Assembly (NCBI GenBank): GCA_945862315.1
Contig: CAMAXW010000004.1
Span: 1 to 64,000 of the forward strand
Reading direction: 5' to 3'
DNA length: 64,000 nt
From: Klebsiella pneumoniae
GTDB taxonomy: Bacteria; Pseudomonadota; Gammaproteobacteria; Ga0077536
Below, in pieces: positions 16,934 through 26,260 of this stretch (position 1 is the stretch's first letter; every line of letters starts with the position of its first letter). Made by a program: the position numbers and the translations under genes. The notes beneath the pieces are model-generated. The model was not told where the DNA came from and did no database searches. It saw only the letters and a program-made list of their open reading frames with translations.

Positions 16934-18127
16934 TTAGTCAGCGCCCCGGCACAACCTCGCCACGTTGGCGTGGAAGCGGCGCAGATGATGTTCTTGACGG
17001 CCAAAGACCAGTTGCTCGTTGGCGCCGGACGCCACGCCCAGCTGAATTTGTTCAGAGATATACAAGTCTTCCGCGCCGAAAACCCCGCCGTCGATCATGG
17101 CGAAAGTTCGCTCCCAATGCGCAGTTTCCTTTTCGTCACGTGGTGCGTGCGGCGTAAACAGCGTGTGGACGAACAGGATTTCGCTAGGAGAAATGGGGAA
17201 CATGCCCATGTGGCTGGTGGCGTCCGGGTGATAAATCAGCAGGGAATTGGGAAATATTGCGTGGGTAAGCGTGGCATGCTGGCGCAGATCCCACTGGGTG
17301 GGCGGGAGCGCGAGCGCTTCGGGAAGTCGGTCGCGCGCGACTAAAATTCGCGTGTGCAGCCCCACGCCTTCGCCCGCCGGATTGATGTCCGGGAAAAACG
17401 GCGCAATGGTCGGCGCATGCAGCCGCTGGATGTGATAGGTCTCCTGAAAAGCATCCATCATGAGCTTCCAGTTAGTCGTGCGCCGGCGGGCGTGTTGGCG
17501 AAAAACATGGTGGTTTTCGAAGCCAAATCCGCTGAGGTCATCGTCTATGCCACCCAGGAATGCCGGTACGTCGATCGCCGTTTGGGCAGGGTCAAGGATG
17601 GCCCAAATCAGACCGTGCCGCACTTGACTGGGTAGGCGTCGCAAGCCGTGAGTGGCCAAATTCAGTGTGGGGAAAGCCTCGGCTTTGGGCACCGCCCGTA
17701 GGGTGCCGTTGAGTTCGTAGGTCCAGGCGTGATACGGGCAAGACAAGCCGCTGTGCCGACAAACCTCGCCTTCGCCGGCGATCAGGCGTGCGCCACGGTG
17801 CCGGCACACGTTGAGTAGCACGTGAATTTCGCCGTGGCGGTCGCGGGTCAACAGCAGCGGCAGCCCCAACAAATCACGTGCCAACACGCTGCCGGGCTCG
17901 CGCAATTGGTCGGCATGTCCCAGACACAGCGGGAGGCGTCGAAAAATCTGCGATTTCTCACGCTCGAGGATGGCGGGGTCGCAGTACACGGCGGGATCTA
18001 GACGGCTGTCCTGCGCGTCCCATTCCGGGCTCTCGCGGTGGTCCATATCTCTCAGTAATCGCTCAAACAGGCGGGTCAGCGGCGCATTGAGGGGGGTAAG
18101 CGGTGTGCGGGGCGTCGCGTTATTCAT
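16934..18127 (-). CDS. Rieske aromatic-ring-hydroxylating dioxygenase large subunit
   Basis: The 397-residue oxygenase component has a Rieske [2Fe-2S] centre (CRHRGAR, then CPYHAW) and a mononuclear-iron site of the type DAFQETYHIQRLH. Enzymes of this group insert oxygen into aromatic acids or amines, or demethylate. I take ATG 18127 (MNNATPRT) as start; an upstream extension to 18184 has no support. No small subunit, ferredoxin or reductase lies next to it, so it needs partners from elsewhere or is a homotrimeric alpha-only type. Substrate unknown. Confidence 0.87.
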   Translation of the reverse strand: MNNATPRTPLTPLNAPLTRLFERLLRDMDHRESPEWDAQDSRLDPAVYCDPAILEREKSQIFRRLPLCLGHADQLREPGSVLARDLLGLPLLLTRDRHGEIHVLLNVCRHRGARLIAGEGEVCRHSGLSCPYHAWTYELNGTLRAVPKAEAFPTLNLATHGLRRLPSQVRHGLIWAILDPAQTAIDVPAFLGGIDDDLSGFGFENHHVFRQHARRRTTNWKLMMDAFQETYHIQRLHAPTIAPFFPDINPAGEGVGLHTRILVARDRLPEALALPPTQWDLRQHATLTHAIFPNSLLIYHPDATSHMGMFPISPSEILFVHTLFTPHAPRDEKETAHWERTFAMIDGGVFGAEDLYISEQIQLGVASGANEQLVFGRQEHHLRRFHANVARLCRGAD

Positions 18128-18265
18128 ACAGGACCTGCTCGGGGGTAAAGCGATGACCACAAGGTGGCCATGGCGTTGAAACATGCCCAGAGCGTGACCG
18201 GCACCCGCCGGCTTGTAAATGCTTAGGGCCTGAGCATTCAGTCACGAGGTTTATTAACCGCCGCG

Positions 18266-18471
18266 CCGCTCACGCCCTTAAATCCAGTAGCAGCAACCTC
18301 GGGGCGATGGCACTTGCCACTGGCTGTGAGCGAGTAGAGCTGCTGGCCCGCGAAGGGCAGCTAAGTGCCGCCGCGGACCATCTTGGCGAACTAGAAGCCG
18401 AGATGGCCCGCGTGGCTCAGGCGTTGCGGACGGCCTTAAAAGATCGACCCAGCGGATCCGCGGTGGGGTGA
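18266..18471 (+). pseudogene. Remnant of a histidine phosphotransfer (HPt) domain
   Basis: An open frame reads AAHALKSSSSNLGAMALA, then ALATGCERVELLAREGQLSA and a helical tail to TGA 18469-18471. This is the second half of an HPt domain: phospho-accepting His in HALKSSS(S)NLGA, then the Cys/Glu helix and the ELEAEMARVAQAL helix. No start codon with a ribosome site exists and the N-terminal helices are missing, so this is probably the 3' end of a deleted phosphorelay gene. I cannot exclude initiation at ATG 18307, which would leave out the phospho-accepting His. Confidence 0.55.
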
Positions 18472-18495
18472 CAGGCTGGCCGCCAGCCCCACCGC
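18460..18495. terminator. Inverted repeat at the end of the HPt remnant
   Basis: Eight-base arms GCGGTGGG and CCCACCGC enclose a second nested inverted repeat (GGCTGG/CCAGCC). It overlaps the remnant's stop codon and lies 50 bases before the 3' end of the opposing dioxygenase gene. Without a T-tract its role as terminator is a guess. Confidence 0.4.
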
Positions 18496-18545
18496 GGCAC
18501 TGCCCGCGCGCTAACCCTCACCCCGCGCCGGGCTTGGGGTGCGGG

Positions 18546-19046
18546 TCACAGGAGGTAGAAGTCCAGCACCGCGGCAACGCAGTCGTTCTGTAGATGAATC
18601 GTTTTACGCGTGATTTCCCAGCGCTGATCCACCCGCGCTAGCGTGACCTCACAGTGGCCGAAATGCACCCGTTGTAGGCTGGTGCGCGGCTCATAGATTT
18701 GCACCATCCAACTGGCCTGCGCGGTGATGGCGTCCCCGTTGCGCGGGCCCAGCGCCACGTTAGTGACAAAGTGTGTGGTGCGCGGTAGGGGCAGGGTGGT
18801 CACCGATTGGCGCGAGCGTACCCGCATCACCCGCTCTTCCAAACCCACTCGCTGCGGGTGATAAATCAACGAGACCTCGCGCTCGGGATCGGCGGTTTCC
18901 TCCCCTTCGTTGCGCCACGCCGGCACCCAATACACCGCGTCGACCGCATAGAGCGCCAGCCATGCGCTCCAGTCGCGTTGGTCTAGCAGGCGGCCTTCGT
19001 GGATGAGTAGCTCGGTTGCGATGCGCAGGTTTTCCGCGTTGTTCAT
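18546..19046 (-). CDS. Aromatic-ring-hydroxylating dioxygenase small (beta) subunit
   Basis: The 166-residue protein is an NTF2-like fold beta subunit: ATELLIHEGRLLDQRDWSAWLALYAVDAVYWVPAW and LEERVMRVRSRQSVTTLPLPRTTHFVTNV are characteristic. It stabilises the oxygenase hexamer and has no catalytic metal. ATG 19046 starts 2 bases after the large-subunit stop with GAGAGGG as ribosome site, so the two are one operon (alpha then beta). Confidence 0.9.
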   Translation of the reverse strand: MNNAENLRIATELLIHEGRLLDQRDWSAWLALYAVDAVYWVPAWRNEGEETADPEREVSLIYHPQRVGLEERVMRVRSRQSVTTLPLPRTTHFVTNVALGPRNGDAITAQASWMVQIYEPRTSLQRVHFGHCEVTLARVDQRWEITRKTIHLQNDCVAAVLDFYLL

Positions 19047-19048
19047 CC

Positions 19049-20404
19049 TTAAGACCCTCTCGACATCAAGCGCAGCCACTCGCGATGGCCCGCGTGAAAA
19101 CAGGATTCATCGCCAAATTCCAGCGTGCCGTAAGCCCCGTCAGCCGCGCGCAGCCCGAGTTCTGCGGCGTAGTGGGGTAGTTGATCAGGACGCGCGCCTA
19201 ACCCGCGCGCGTAGCCCTGAGACCCGGCACCCTGTGCGGCACCCGCATAACCCGCCTGACAAAACGCGTACATGACGTTGTCGTCGGCGGTGGCCAGCCC
19301 GCTGGGGTTGAAGAACTCTTCGTACTGCCGGATACGAAAGCTCCGTGCGGCGTTGCTTTCCCCGATGGGGGCTAGGCAATTTGAGACCATGCGTGTTTTA
19401 TCGACGGCGAGCGGCTGCCAAACCCGCAACTGTAAAGACTGAATATCCACAATTTGCAGATTGGGAAAAATGGTGAGATTGCGCTGCCGCAGCAGCCATT
19501 TTGTGCGCGTGGCGCCTTGGAGGGCGCGCACTTGGGCAAACAGCGCGGGATCTCTGGGTAAGGGGCGACGCTCCGCGCCTTGTCCGGGAATGCCGACCGA
19601 CCAAGTCACGGCGTGGCCGTAAGGAAAACTGTAGGAGCCTTGGGCTTGGGGATCGGGATCTTGCAAATCGGTCGGCAGGTCGGGCGGCAACGGCGGCGGC
19701 GGCCGCTGGCGCAGGATTTGGACAAAAGAGCTGTGGGTGGCAGCAAAATGATAAAAATCCAAACCATTCTCGAACTGAAATTTCCAGTTGGCATCGAAGG
19801 TGTAAGACACCGTGCCGGGCACGTATTCCAAACCGTTCGGCCCTTGGTCAGCGACTAAATCTAAAAATATGCGGGCCTCGCCCAAATGCTCCTCGAGGGT
19901 CGGCACGTCGTTGGACAGGCTGGCAAAAATAAAACCGCGGTAGCTAGCGATGCGCGCGACCGGCAATAGGTCGTGGGTGTCATCCACAAAGTTAGCCGGG
20001 TACTGGCCGGCCGCCGCACCGGTGATGCCGAGATTGCGTCCGGCGCTGCTGTACTGCCAGCCGTGATAGTGGCAAACATGGACCCGCTGGTTGCCTTTGC
20101 GCAGCGGGCACAACAGGGTGCCGCGGTGACGACAACTGTTGATGAGGCCACGCAGTGTGCCGTCGCCAGCACGGGCAAGGAGGATCGGCACGCGGCCAAT
20201 TTGGGTGGTGACAAAATCATGGGGCTGCGCAATGTCGCTCTCTATGCCCACGAAGACCCAGGTGCTTTCAAAAATACGCGCCATTTCTAGGTCGAATAAA
20301 GCGGGGTTCAGAAACGCCTCGTGGCGCACGCGGAACACGCCATCGTGGGGACGGTCGTCGATAAAATCCTGTGGGTTTAAAGTTTCAGCGGCAGCGAAGG
20401 TCAT
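19049..20404 (-). CDS. Aromatic-ring-hydroxylating dioxygenase large (alpha) subunit
   Basis: The 451-residue protein has the Rieske motif CRHRG...CHYHGW and the mononuclear-iron site in ENGLDFYHFAATH. Length and the adjacent beta subunit place it with benzoate/anthranilate/biphenyl-type dioxygenases. The start ATG 20404 (MTFAAAET) follows a GGGAGAG ribosome site. The gene upstream on the same strand is an isochorismatase-like protein 57 bases away. No ferredoxin or reductase gene is next to it. Substrate unknown; the nearby ring-cleavage-type hydrolases suggest an aromatic acid. Confidence 0.9.
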   Translation of the reverse strand: MTFAAAETLNPQDFIDDRPHDGVFRVRHEAFLNPALFDLEMARIFESTWVFVGIESDIAQPHDFVTTQIGRVPILLARAGDGTLRGLINSCRHRGTLLCPLRKGNQRVHVCHYHGWQYSSAGRNLGITGAAAGQYPANFVDDTHDLLPVARIASYRGFIFASLSNDVPTLEEHLGEARIFLDLVADQGPNGLEYVPGTVSYTFDANWKFQFENGLDFYHFAATHSSFVQILRQRPPPPLPPDLPTDLQDPDPQAQGSYSFPYGHAVTWSVGIPGQGAERRPLPRDPALFAQVRALQGATRTKWLLRQRNLTIFPNLQIVDIQSLQLRVWQPLAVDKTRMVSNCLAPIGESNAARSFRIRQYEEFFNPSGLATADDNVMYAFCQAGYAGAAQGAGSQGYARGLGARPDQLPHYAAELGLRAADGAYGTLEFGDESCFHAGHREWLRLMSRGS

Positions 20405-20461
20405 CGTGAGTCTCTCCCGTGGCAAGCCCGGCGGGCTGCCACATTTGGGCGTTTGCGGCGC

Positions 20462-21109
20462 TCATGGCGCGCTGATTTCCTGGATAAACGTAGCGGATTC
20501 CATCACCCGGCCAAAATACGGCAGCAGCACGCGCAGGGTGGCTTCGCTGTAATCACCGAGCAGGCGGTCCGTACAGTCAGCCAAAACCACGACGCCGTAT
20601 TCCCGTTCGCTGGCGCTGCGCGCGGTCATTTCGATGCCGAAATTGGTGGCCAATCCGGCGAGAACTAGGACGTGCCGATTTAGGTTGCGCAGCAGGGTTT
20701 CAAATTCGCTACAGGTAAAAGGATCTACTTTGGCGTTGTCGATTTCAAATTCCGGGGCCCCCGGACGCGGCTTGAACGCTTCTAGTGTGGCGGCACCCCA
20801 AGTGCCGCGAACGGCCATATTGTGTTCCGGCAGACCGAGCACACGGCCCGAACCGCGCAGATAACCACCGCGGCGCTCGGCGAGTTCCGGATGGCCGGGC
20901 CTAAAAGTTTCATTGTGATAAATGATGGGAACGCCGTGGGCGCGACACGCGCCGATCACCGCGCCAATCCGCGCTCGGGTGTCTGGGTAGGGTAGTGTGT
21001 CGCGGGTAAACGCGTAGCCCGCACCTGCGGGGTCCCAAAAATCGTTCTGGAGATGGGTGATGACCAGCACGATGTCGTTAACTGGGACGGGCGGAAAGTG
21101 CTCAGACAT
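20462..21109 (-). CDS. Isochorismatase-like hydrolase lacking the catalytic cysteine
   Basis: The 215-residue protein has the isochorismatase-like alpha/beta fold: DIVLVITHLQNDFWDPAG with the acidic active-site residue, a Lys in IDNAKVDPFTCSEFETLL, and LAGLATNFGIEMTARSA. In cysteine hydrolases (nicotinamidase, N-carbamoylsarcosine amidase) that last motif contains the nucleophilic Cys; here the position holds Gly, as in true isochorismatases (EntB, PhzD). It may therefore cleave an enol-ether-like bond or use water directly. ATG 21109 chosen; it precedes the dioxygenase operon on the same strand. Confidence 0.82.
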   Translation of the reverse strand: MSEHFPPVPVNDIVLVITHLQNDFWDPAGAGYAFTRDTLPYPDTRARIGAVIGACRAHGVPIIYHNETFRPGHPELAERRGGYLRGSGRVLGLPEHNMAVRGTWGAATLEAFKPRPGAPEFEIDNAKVDPFTCSEFETLLRNLNRHVLVLAGLATNFGIEMTARSASEREYGVVVLADCTDRLLGDYSEATLRVLLPYFGRVMESATFIQEISAP

Positions 21110-21307
21110 GGAAGCTCCCTGCGGCAATATGGTGGGGGATAGTCTATGCGCCCCGCGTCCCTAACTTCACCCCCGACTAGCGAAATAACGGGTCCTTGGG
21201 TCGTTCTGCAACGGCCAGTGATCTCGGCGCTGGACACTCGGCCCGTGCGCTGGTCATGCTGGGGCTCGCACTGGCTTTCAAAATTTTAAATGTTCCAGAG
21301 GACCGCT

Positions 21308-22873
21308 ATGCCCACGCGCCGACAATTTTTGGAAAAAATCGCCGCGGTCGGGGGCTTTAGCGCCGCTTATGCCTCAATGCGTGCGCTCGGGATGACGGGA
21401 GAATCTGCAGGAACCGGCGCGCCGCTACGGGTTGCCACGGCTGCACCCGGCACCCGGGTGGCTATTCTAGGGGCGGGCATGGCCGGGCTGGTCAGCGCTT
21501 GGGAGCTGCGCCAAGCGGGCTACAAAGTGACGATTTTGGAAGCGCGCGACCGGGTTGGCGGGCGCAACTGGACGGTCCGGCGCGGTACGCGCATCGAGAT
21601 GACCGATGGCACGGTGCAGACCTGCCACTACGAAAAAAATGAGTATTTCAACGCGGGCCCAGCCCGCATACCCAGCCACCATCAGGCGGTGCTCGGGTAC
21701 TGCCGCCGTTTTGGGGTGGCCTTGGAAACCGAAGTCAATCTGTGTCGCAGCGCCTTCATGCGCACGGAGAAGGTGCACGGGGGACAGCCCTTTCGCATTA
21801 GCCAAGCGATGAGCGATACCCGCGGCCACATGACTGAGCTCCTCACCAAGGCGATTAATCGCGGGCGCTTGGATGACCAACTCAGCTTGGATGATCGCGA
21901 CCGCATGGTCGCTTTTCTGCGCATTTACGGCGATTTGAACCACGACGGCGAGTATCGCGGTTCCACCCGCGCCGGCTATAAAGTTACCCCCGGTGCGGCC
22001 GACCGCAAAGGTGTCGCGCTCGATCCGTTATCCATGCACGAGCTATTGGATGCCGATTTATGGATCGCCGTGTTGTTCGACGAATTCGTGGATTGGCACG
22101 CCACTATGCTCCAACCCGTCGGCGGTATGGACCGTATTCCCAACGCTTTTGAAACCCGCCTAGGGGCTGTCATTAAACGTGCGCAAGCGGTGCAGTCGGT
22201 CCAACACACCGCACGCGGGGTGCGCATCGTCCACCGCGACACCCACACCGGCGTGCTCCATAACCTCGATGCGGACTACGTTATTTGCACGCTGCCCTTT
22301 AATATTTTGGCAGGCATCGAGAACGATTTTGCCGCTCCGGTGCAGACCGCTTTGCAAAGAATCAAATATGACCATTCGCTAAAAATTGCGTTTGAAGCCC
22401 CCCGTTTTTGGGAGGACCAGCACATTTACGGCGGCATTTCTTATGTCAAAAACGATACCGGTCTGGTGTGGTATCCCAGCCATGATTTCCACGCACCACG
22501 CGGCATTGTGTTGGGCGCCTATGCCAATGGCGAGGCGGCTAAACGCCTGGGAGCCTTGCCGCTGGCGGCACGCATCGCCGCGGCGCGGGCGTCCATTGAA
22601 CAAGTCCACCCTGGGTGCTCCGAGTCGTTGGAGCACGGGTTAAATGTCACTTGGGCGCAAATCCCCTACAGCCTTGGGCCGTGGGTGTTGCCATGGGACG
22701 GCGCCGAAGGTAACACTGAGGAGGACTTCAAACTGCTCAACCAGCCCGCGGGCCGGGTTTATTTTGCGAGCGCCAATCTCAGCCAAATGCCCGGCTGGCA
22801 AGAAGGCGCCGTGTTGTCAGCGCACCGTGCGGTCGAAATGCTCGCCGCACGGGCGCACTCAGCCCTAACCTAA
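21308..22873 (+). CDS. Flavin amine/L-amino-acid oxidase with twin-arginine-like leader
   Basis: The 521-residue protein is a flavin monoamine oxidase: dinucleotide-binding VAILGAGMAGLVSAWELRQAGY, then LEARDRVGGRNW, and C-terminal FASANLSQMPGWQEGAVLSAHRAVE. It begins PTRRQFLEKIAAVGGFSAAY, a twin-arginine (Tat) type leader, so it is probably exported folded with FAD. It is about the size of tryptophan monooxygenase/L-amino-acid oxidase enzymes. Start chosen at ATG 21308 with an AGAGGAC ribosome site. The RidA gene follows after 18 bases, consistent with imine-producing chemistry. Confidence 0.87.
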   Translation: MPTRRQFLEKIAAVGGFSAAYASMRALGMTGESAGTGAPLRVATAAPGTRVAILGAGMAGLVSAWELRQAGYKVTILEARDRVGGRNWTVRRGTRIEMTDGTVQTCHYEKNEYFNAGPARIPSHHQAVLGYCRRFGVALETEVNLCRSAFMRTEKVHGGQPFRISQAMSDTRGHMTELLTKAINRGRLDDQLSLDDRDRMVAFLRIYGDLNHDGEYRGSTRAGYKVTPGAADRKGVALDPLSMHELLDADLWIAVLFDEFVDWHATMLQPVGGMDRIPNAFETRLGAVIKRAQAVQSVQHTARGVRIVHRDTHTGVLHNLDADYVICTLPFNILAGIENDFAAPVQTALQRIKYDHSLKIAFEAPRFWEDQHIYGGISYVKNDTGLVWYPSHDFHAPRGIVLGAYANGEAAKRLGALPLAARIAAARASIEQVHPGCSESLEHGLNVTWAQIPYSLGPWVLPWDGAEGNTEEDFKLLNQPAGRVYFASANLSQMPGWQEGAVLSAHRAVEMLAARAHSALT

Positions 22874-22891
22874 CTCCGCATAGGAAACCCA

Positions 22892-23413
22892 ATGCTTCAA
22901 AATAAATCGACTCGAATCGCCGCACTCAGTCTGGGACTGTTGCTCACCGTGGGTGCCGCCAGCCCGTTGTGCGCGGCTGATGTGTTGCGCACCCCGCTAC
23001 CCGATGGCAATCCCTTTCCCATCTCCTTGGCGGTGACGGTGCGCGGGGATCTCGACACCGCGTATGTGAGTGGCGCATTGCCCAAAGTCATCGACACAAA
23101 AGCCCCCAAGGGCAGCGTTGCTGCTTATGGCAACACCGAGGCTCAAACGCTCAGCACGTTGGAATCCATCAAGACGACTTTGTCGGGGCTGGGCCTGGGC
23201 ATGGGGGATATCGTCAAGATGACGGTGTTCATGGTGGCCGACTCCACACAAGAAAATAAACTCGACTTCGCCGGCATGATGGCCAGTTACAAAAAGTTTT
23301 TTGGCACCGAGGAACAACCCAATAAGCCGGCCCGCAGTACCGTCCAGGTTGCCGCCCTGGTGGCGCCGGGTGCCTTGGTGGAAATTGAGGTGATTGCGGT
23401 GAAGCCTCGCTAA
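22892..23413 (+). CDS. Exported RidA-family protein
   Basis: The 173-residue protein has a signal peptide (MLQNKSTRIAALSLGLLLTV… with cleavage near LCAAD) followed by a YjgF/RidA trimer domain: YVSGALPKV, EAQTLSTLESIKTTLSGLGLGMGDIVKMTVFM, and a PARSTVQVAALVAPGALVEIEVIAV ending. Cytosolic RidA hydrolyses reactive imines or enamines to ketones plus ammonia. A periplasmic form after an exported oxidase would hydrolyse the imine made there. The Arg of the terminal PARSTV motif, which binds the substrate carboxylate, is present. Confidence 0.88.
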   Translation: MLQNKSTRIAALSLGLLLTVGAASPLCAADVLRTPLPDGNPFPISLAVTVRGDLDTAYVSGALPKVIDTKAPKGSVAAYGNTEAQTLSTLESIKTTLSGLGLGMGDIVKMTVFMVADSTQENKLDFAGMMASYKKFFGTEEQPNKPARSTVQVAALVAPGALVEIEVIAVKPR

Positions 23414-23443
23414 GCGCGCTGTGCTGGCGCGCCCGCTGGTGGC

Positions 23444-24670
23444 TTAGTGAAAGCTCACCGGCAGGCTCGCGAGCACCCGAAAAAACGAATGGGACCACGC
23501 CAGCTGCCCCGCGCGGATTTCCAGCCCGGCGGTGCGTTGCGCGAACTGGCCAATGGCGTGCCGCGCTTCCATTCTGGCCAACTGGCTGCCCAGACAGAAA
23601 TGGACTCCGCCGCCAAAAGCGAGATGGTCCACGTTGGTACGCTGAATATTGAAGGTGTCGGGGTCGTCAAAGTGTCGGGGGTCATGGTTACCCGATGCCA
23701 GCATCAGCCACAACACCGCCTGCGCCGGCAACACGGTGCCGGCGAGTTCATAGGGTGCTTTGAGTACCCGCCAGTTGAACAGGATCGGGGTGTCGTAGCG
23801 GAGGCACTCCTCGACGGCCGGCTGGATCAAACCCGGATCGGCGCGCAGTAACGCGAGTTGTTGGGGGTGGTCCAGAAACGCGCGCAGCCCATTGCCAATC
23901 AGGCCGATGGTGGTTTCGTAGCCAGCAATAATAATGCCGATGGCCTGGATGATGAGTTCGCCATCGCGCAGTTTGTCGCCCTGTTCCTCGGCCCGGATCA
24001 GCGCGCTGATAAGGTCATCGCCTAGCCGCTGCCGCCGCTCGCGCACCAGCACCTCAAAATAATCAGCCATTGCGTGCCCCGCGTCGCGCGTACGCTGCTG
24101 GACCTCGGGGGGCAAAAAACGCGCAAAGAAGGCATTGGTGCGCGCGGCGGTCCACTCGTTAAACAAGTCGCGATCTTGCAATGGCACGCCCATTATCCGG
24201 CACATCATGCGGGAGGGAACGTGGTGGGCAAGGTCTCCCACGATTTCCATGCCGCCCTGTTTGAGCGCTTGGTCCATGGCCTGGGTGACCGACTGTTCTA
24301 CCTCTGCCTCCATTTGGCGCGCGGTGTTGTGACCGAGGGATTGCATCGCCAAACGCCGTAGGCGCACGTGCTCTGGACCGTCTTGGTTGAGCATGAATTC
24401 TAAGAAGCTGCCGCGGGTGTCTTCCGGGTCAAAATTGGGCGCCGTGCCGTCGGCCAACGTCATACTCGTTTGGGCTTTTTTAAAAATGGCCGAGATGTCG
24501 TCATGGCGACTAATCCGCCACGTCCCGACCGGCGTGAGGTTCACCGGGTGGCGTTCGCGCAGTTGGTTGAGTGCGGGATAGGGGTTGTCTCGGAAGTCCG
24601 GCGCAAAAGGATCCGCACCTGCCCAGTCACCGGCCGCGTGCGCGCGGTTGTCATCAGGTTGTTTGCTCAT
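23444..24670 (-). CDS. Cytochrome P450
   Basis: The 408-residue soluble P450 has all landmarks: I-helix IIIAGYETTIGL, EECLRYDTP (EXXR), and heme-binding FGGGVHFCLGSQLAR with the proximal Cys. It belongs with bacterial class I P450s fed by a ferredoxin. ATG 24670 is preceded by GGGGAG at the right distance, so it can be translated alone. The same frame is open upstream into a TPR protein without a stop, which also allows a fused 938-residue product. No ferredoxin gene is adjacent. Confidence 0.92.
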   Translation of the reverse strand: MSKQPDDNRAHAAGDWAGADPFAPDFRDNPYPALNQLRERHPVNLTPVGTWRISRHDDISAIFKKAQTSMTLADGTAPNFDPEDTRGSFLEFMLNQDGPEHVRLRRLAMQSLGHNTARQMEAEVEQSVTQAMDQALKQGGMEIVGDLAHHVPSRMMCRIMGVPLQDRDLFNEWTAARTNAFFARFLPPEVQQRTRDAGHAMADYFEVLVRERRQRLGDDLISALIRAEEQGDKLRDGELIIQAIGIIIAGYETTIGLIGNGLRAFLDHPQQLALLRADPGLIQPAVEECLRYDTPILFNWRVLKAPYELAGTVLPAQAVLWLMLASGNHDPRHFDDPDTFNIQRTNVDHLAFGGGVHFCLGSQLARMEARHAIGQFAQRTAGLEIRAGQLAWSHSFFRVLASLPVSFH

Positions 24671-26260
24671 TCTTGTTCTCCCCTTGGCGGTGTGGCGTAT
24701 TTCTTCGGTTGGTAAGGGGTCAGGTCGCGCGTTTTTCACGGGTGGTGCGCGCCCGGCAATGAGTGCTATCTGCTGAGCGCCAGCGCGAGCCGGATCTGCT
24801 GAGTAGCGGACACCTAAAGATTTCCCCAGTCCGGCGTCTTGCAAGAGCGCAGCGAAGCGTTGCGATGCGGCAACATCGTGGATGCGCGGCAGGCGTGCCG
24901 AACTCAACGTGAGATTGGGATAGCGTGCCAAGAGCGCGGTCATTTGCTGCTGCGCCGCTTTTATTTCGCCGCTCGCCGCCTGTAGCGCGATCAGCACCAA
25001 CACATTGCGCGGCACCTCTGGAGTCTCTTCACAGAGGCTGGTCGCAAGCAGTTTTCCTGCCGCCAGATCACCAACCATCCAGTGCGCTACCGCCAGTTCT
25101 CGCCGCCAGCGCGGGTGGCTTGCGTCCTCCGCGCCGGCAGCCATGGCGTTGCGTAGCGGGCTTAGGCCGATGTCGGCCGATCCCAGATGAATGTCGCAAA
25201 TGGCGAGCAGTGCTAAGGCCGGCGCGAAGTGGCCGTTTTGCGCCAAGGCTTCGCTGGCCAGTTGCCGGGCGAGGTGAAAATCGCCCTGCACATCCTGCGC
25301 CACGAGCGCCTTCACCGTGCGCGCAACATAACTACGCGGATCCAGTGCCACTCCCCGATTAGCCTGTACTAGCATTTCTGCGCTGGCGTGCGGGGTCAAG
25401 GCTAGGGGTTCGTATTCCGCCACCCGAAACAACGCAAAGCCCAACAGGCTGTGGGCCATTGCGTTATCAGGGTCGCGCGCAACCGCGGCGCGCAAACTTG
25501 TTACCGCGAGTCCACTGCGCTCTAAGGCGGCGACATGGAAAATGCCGGCGGCCTTGTTTAAGAGTTCTGGCACGCTGAGGTTGGCATCCTCGGTGTCGCG
25601 CAGTTGGCTGAATAACACCATTTTGATGCGGCTGCGGATGGATCCGGTGACGGACAGCACGATGGCATCTTCGAGACCAAACAAATCTTCTAGTTGGCGG
25701 TCGAACCGTTCGGCCCAGAGCTTGGTCGACGTGCTGCATTCCACGAGAGTGAAAGATAGCCACAACCGGTTGCCAGCAGACTGAATAGCGCCTTGTACGA
25801 CAAAGTCGGTATTCCCGGCATCTGCAGACAGGACCGTGATAGCCGAATTACGCACTAGCGCGCCGTCGATCTCCGCTCTTATGCCCTCGGCAATGGCTTT
25901 AACGTTGTCATTGTCGCTGAGGACCCGAAAAGGCTCGACGTGAATATGTGGTGGGTGCCGATGGCTGGCCCGCGGCGGTGCGCTTGCGGCGTGGCTAAGC
26001 GTGGTCTGGCTGGGCATGGACGCTATGTTGGGTGGGGTGCGGCGTAAGCGTTCGGGGGTCATTTCGAGCGCCCAAGCGACCAGCAGCGTGAGCGGGAAAC
26101 CTGCGGCCAGACTCAGAAACAGAGCAGGGTTCAGCCATTTTGGCAGGTCGAATGCATCGACCAGCGCTGGAAAAACTTGCACCAGCCCGAACGCTACGGC
26201 GCAGTAAATACCCCCAATTTTAATGACGTTGCGGCGTTTTAATTCTTCAATGAAGCTCAC
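24671..26260 (-). CDS. Membrane TPR protein, cyclase-associated type, reading into P450
   Basis: From GTG 26260 (VSFIEELKRRNV, with AGGGGG ribosome site) the product has two membrane helices of the EELKRRNV family, often N-terminal to adenylate cyclases or TolB-like sensors. A TolB/FlgO-like block follows (FRVLSDNDNVKAIAEGIRAE, LWAERFDRQLEDLFGLEDAI) and then TPR-like helices to about residue 500. No cyclase domain is present. The natural end should be near FAALLQDAGLGKS, but no stop occurs: the frame runs through a 40-residue linker into the P450. It is probably a regulatory sensor; it may be a real fusion, or the stop may have been lost. Confidence 0.7.

Noticed and set aside
16735-17157. 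Plus-strand open frame of 140 codons
   Set aside because: It runs antisense into the Rieske gene, has no ribosome site and Arg/Pro-rich, non-family sequence.
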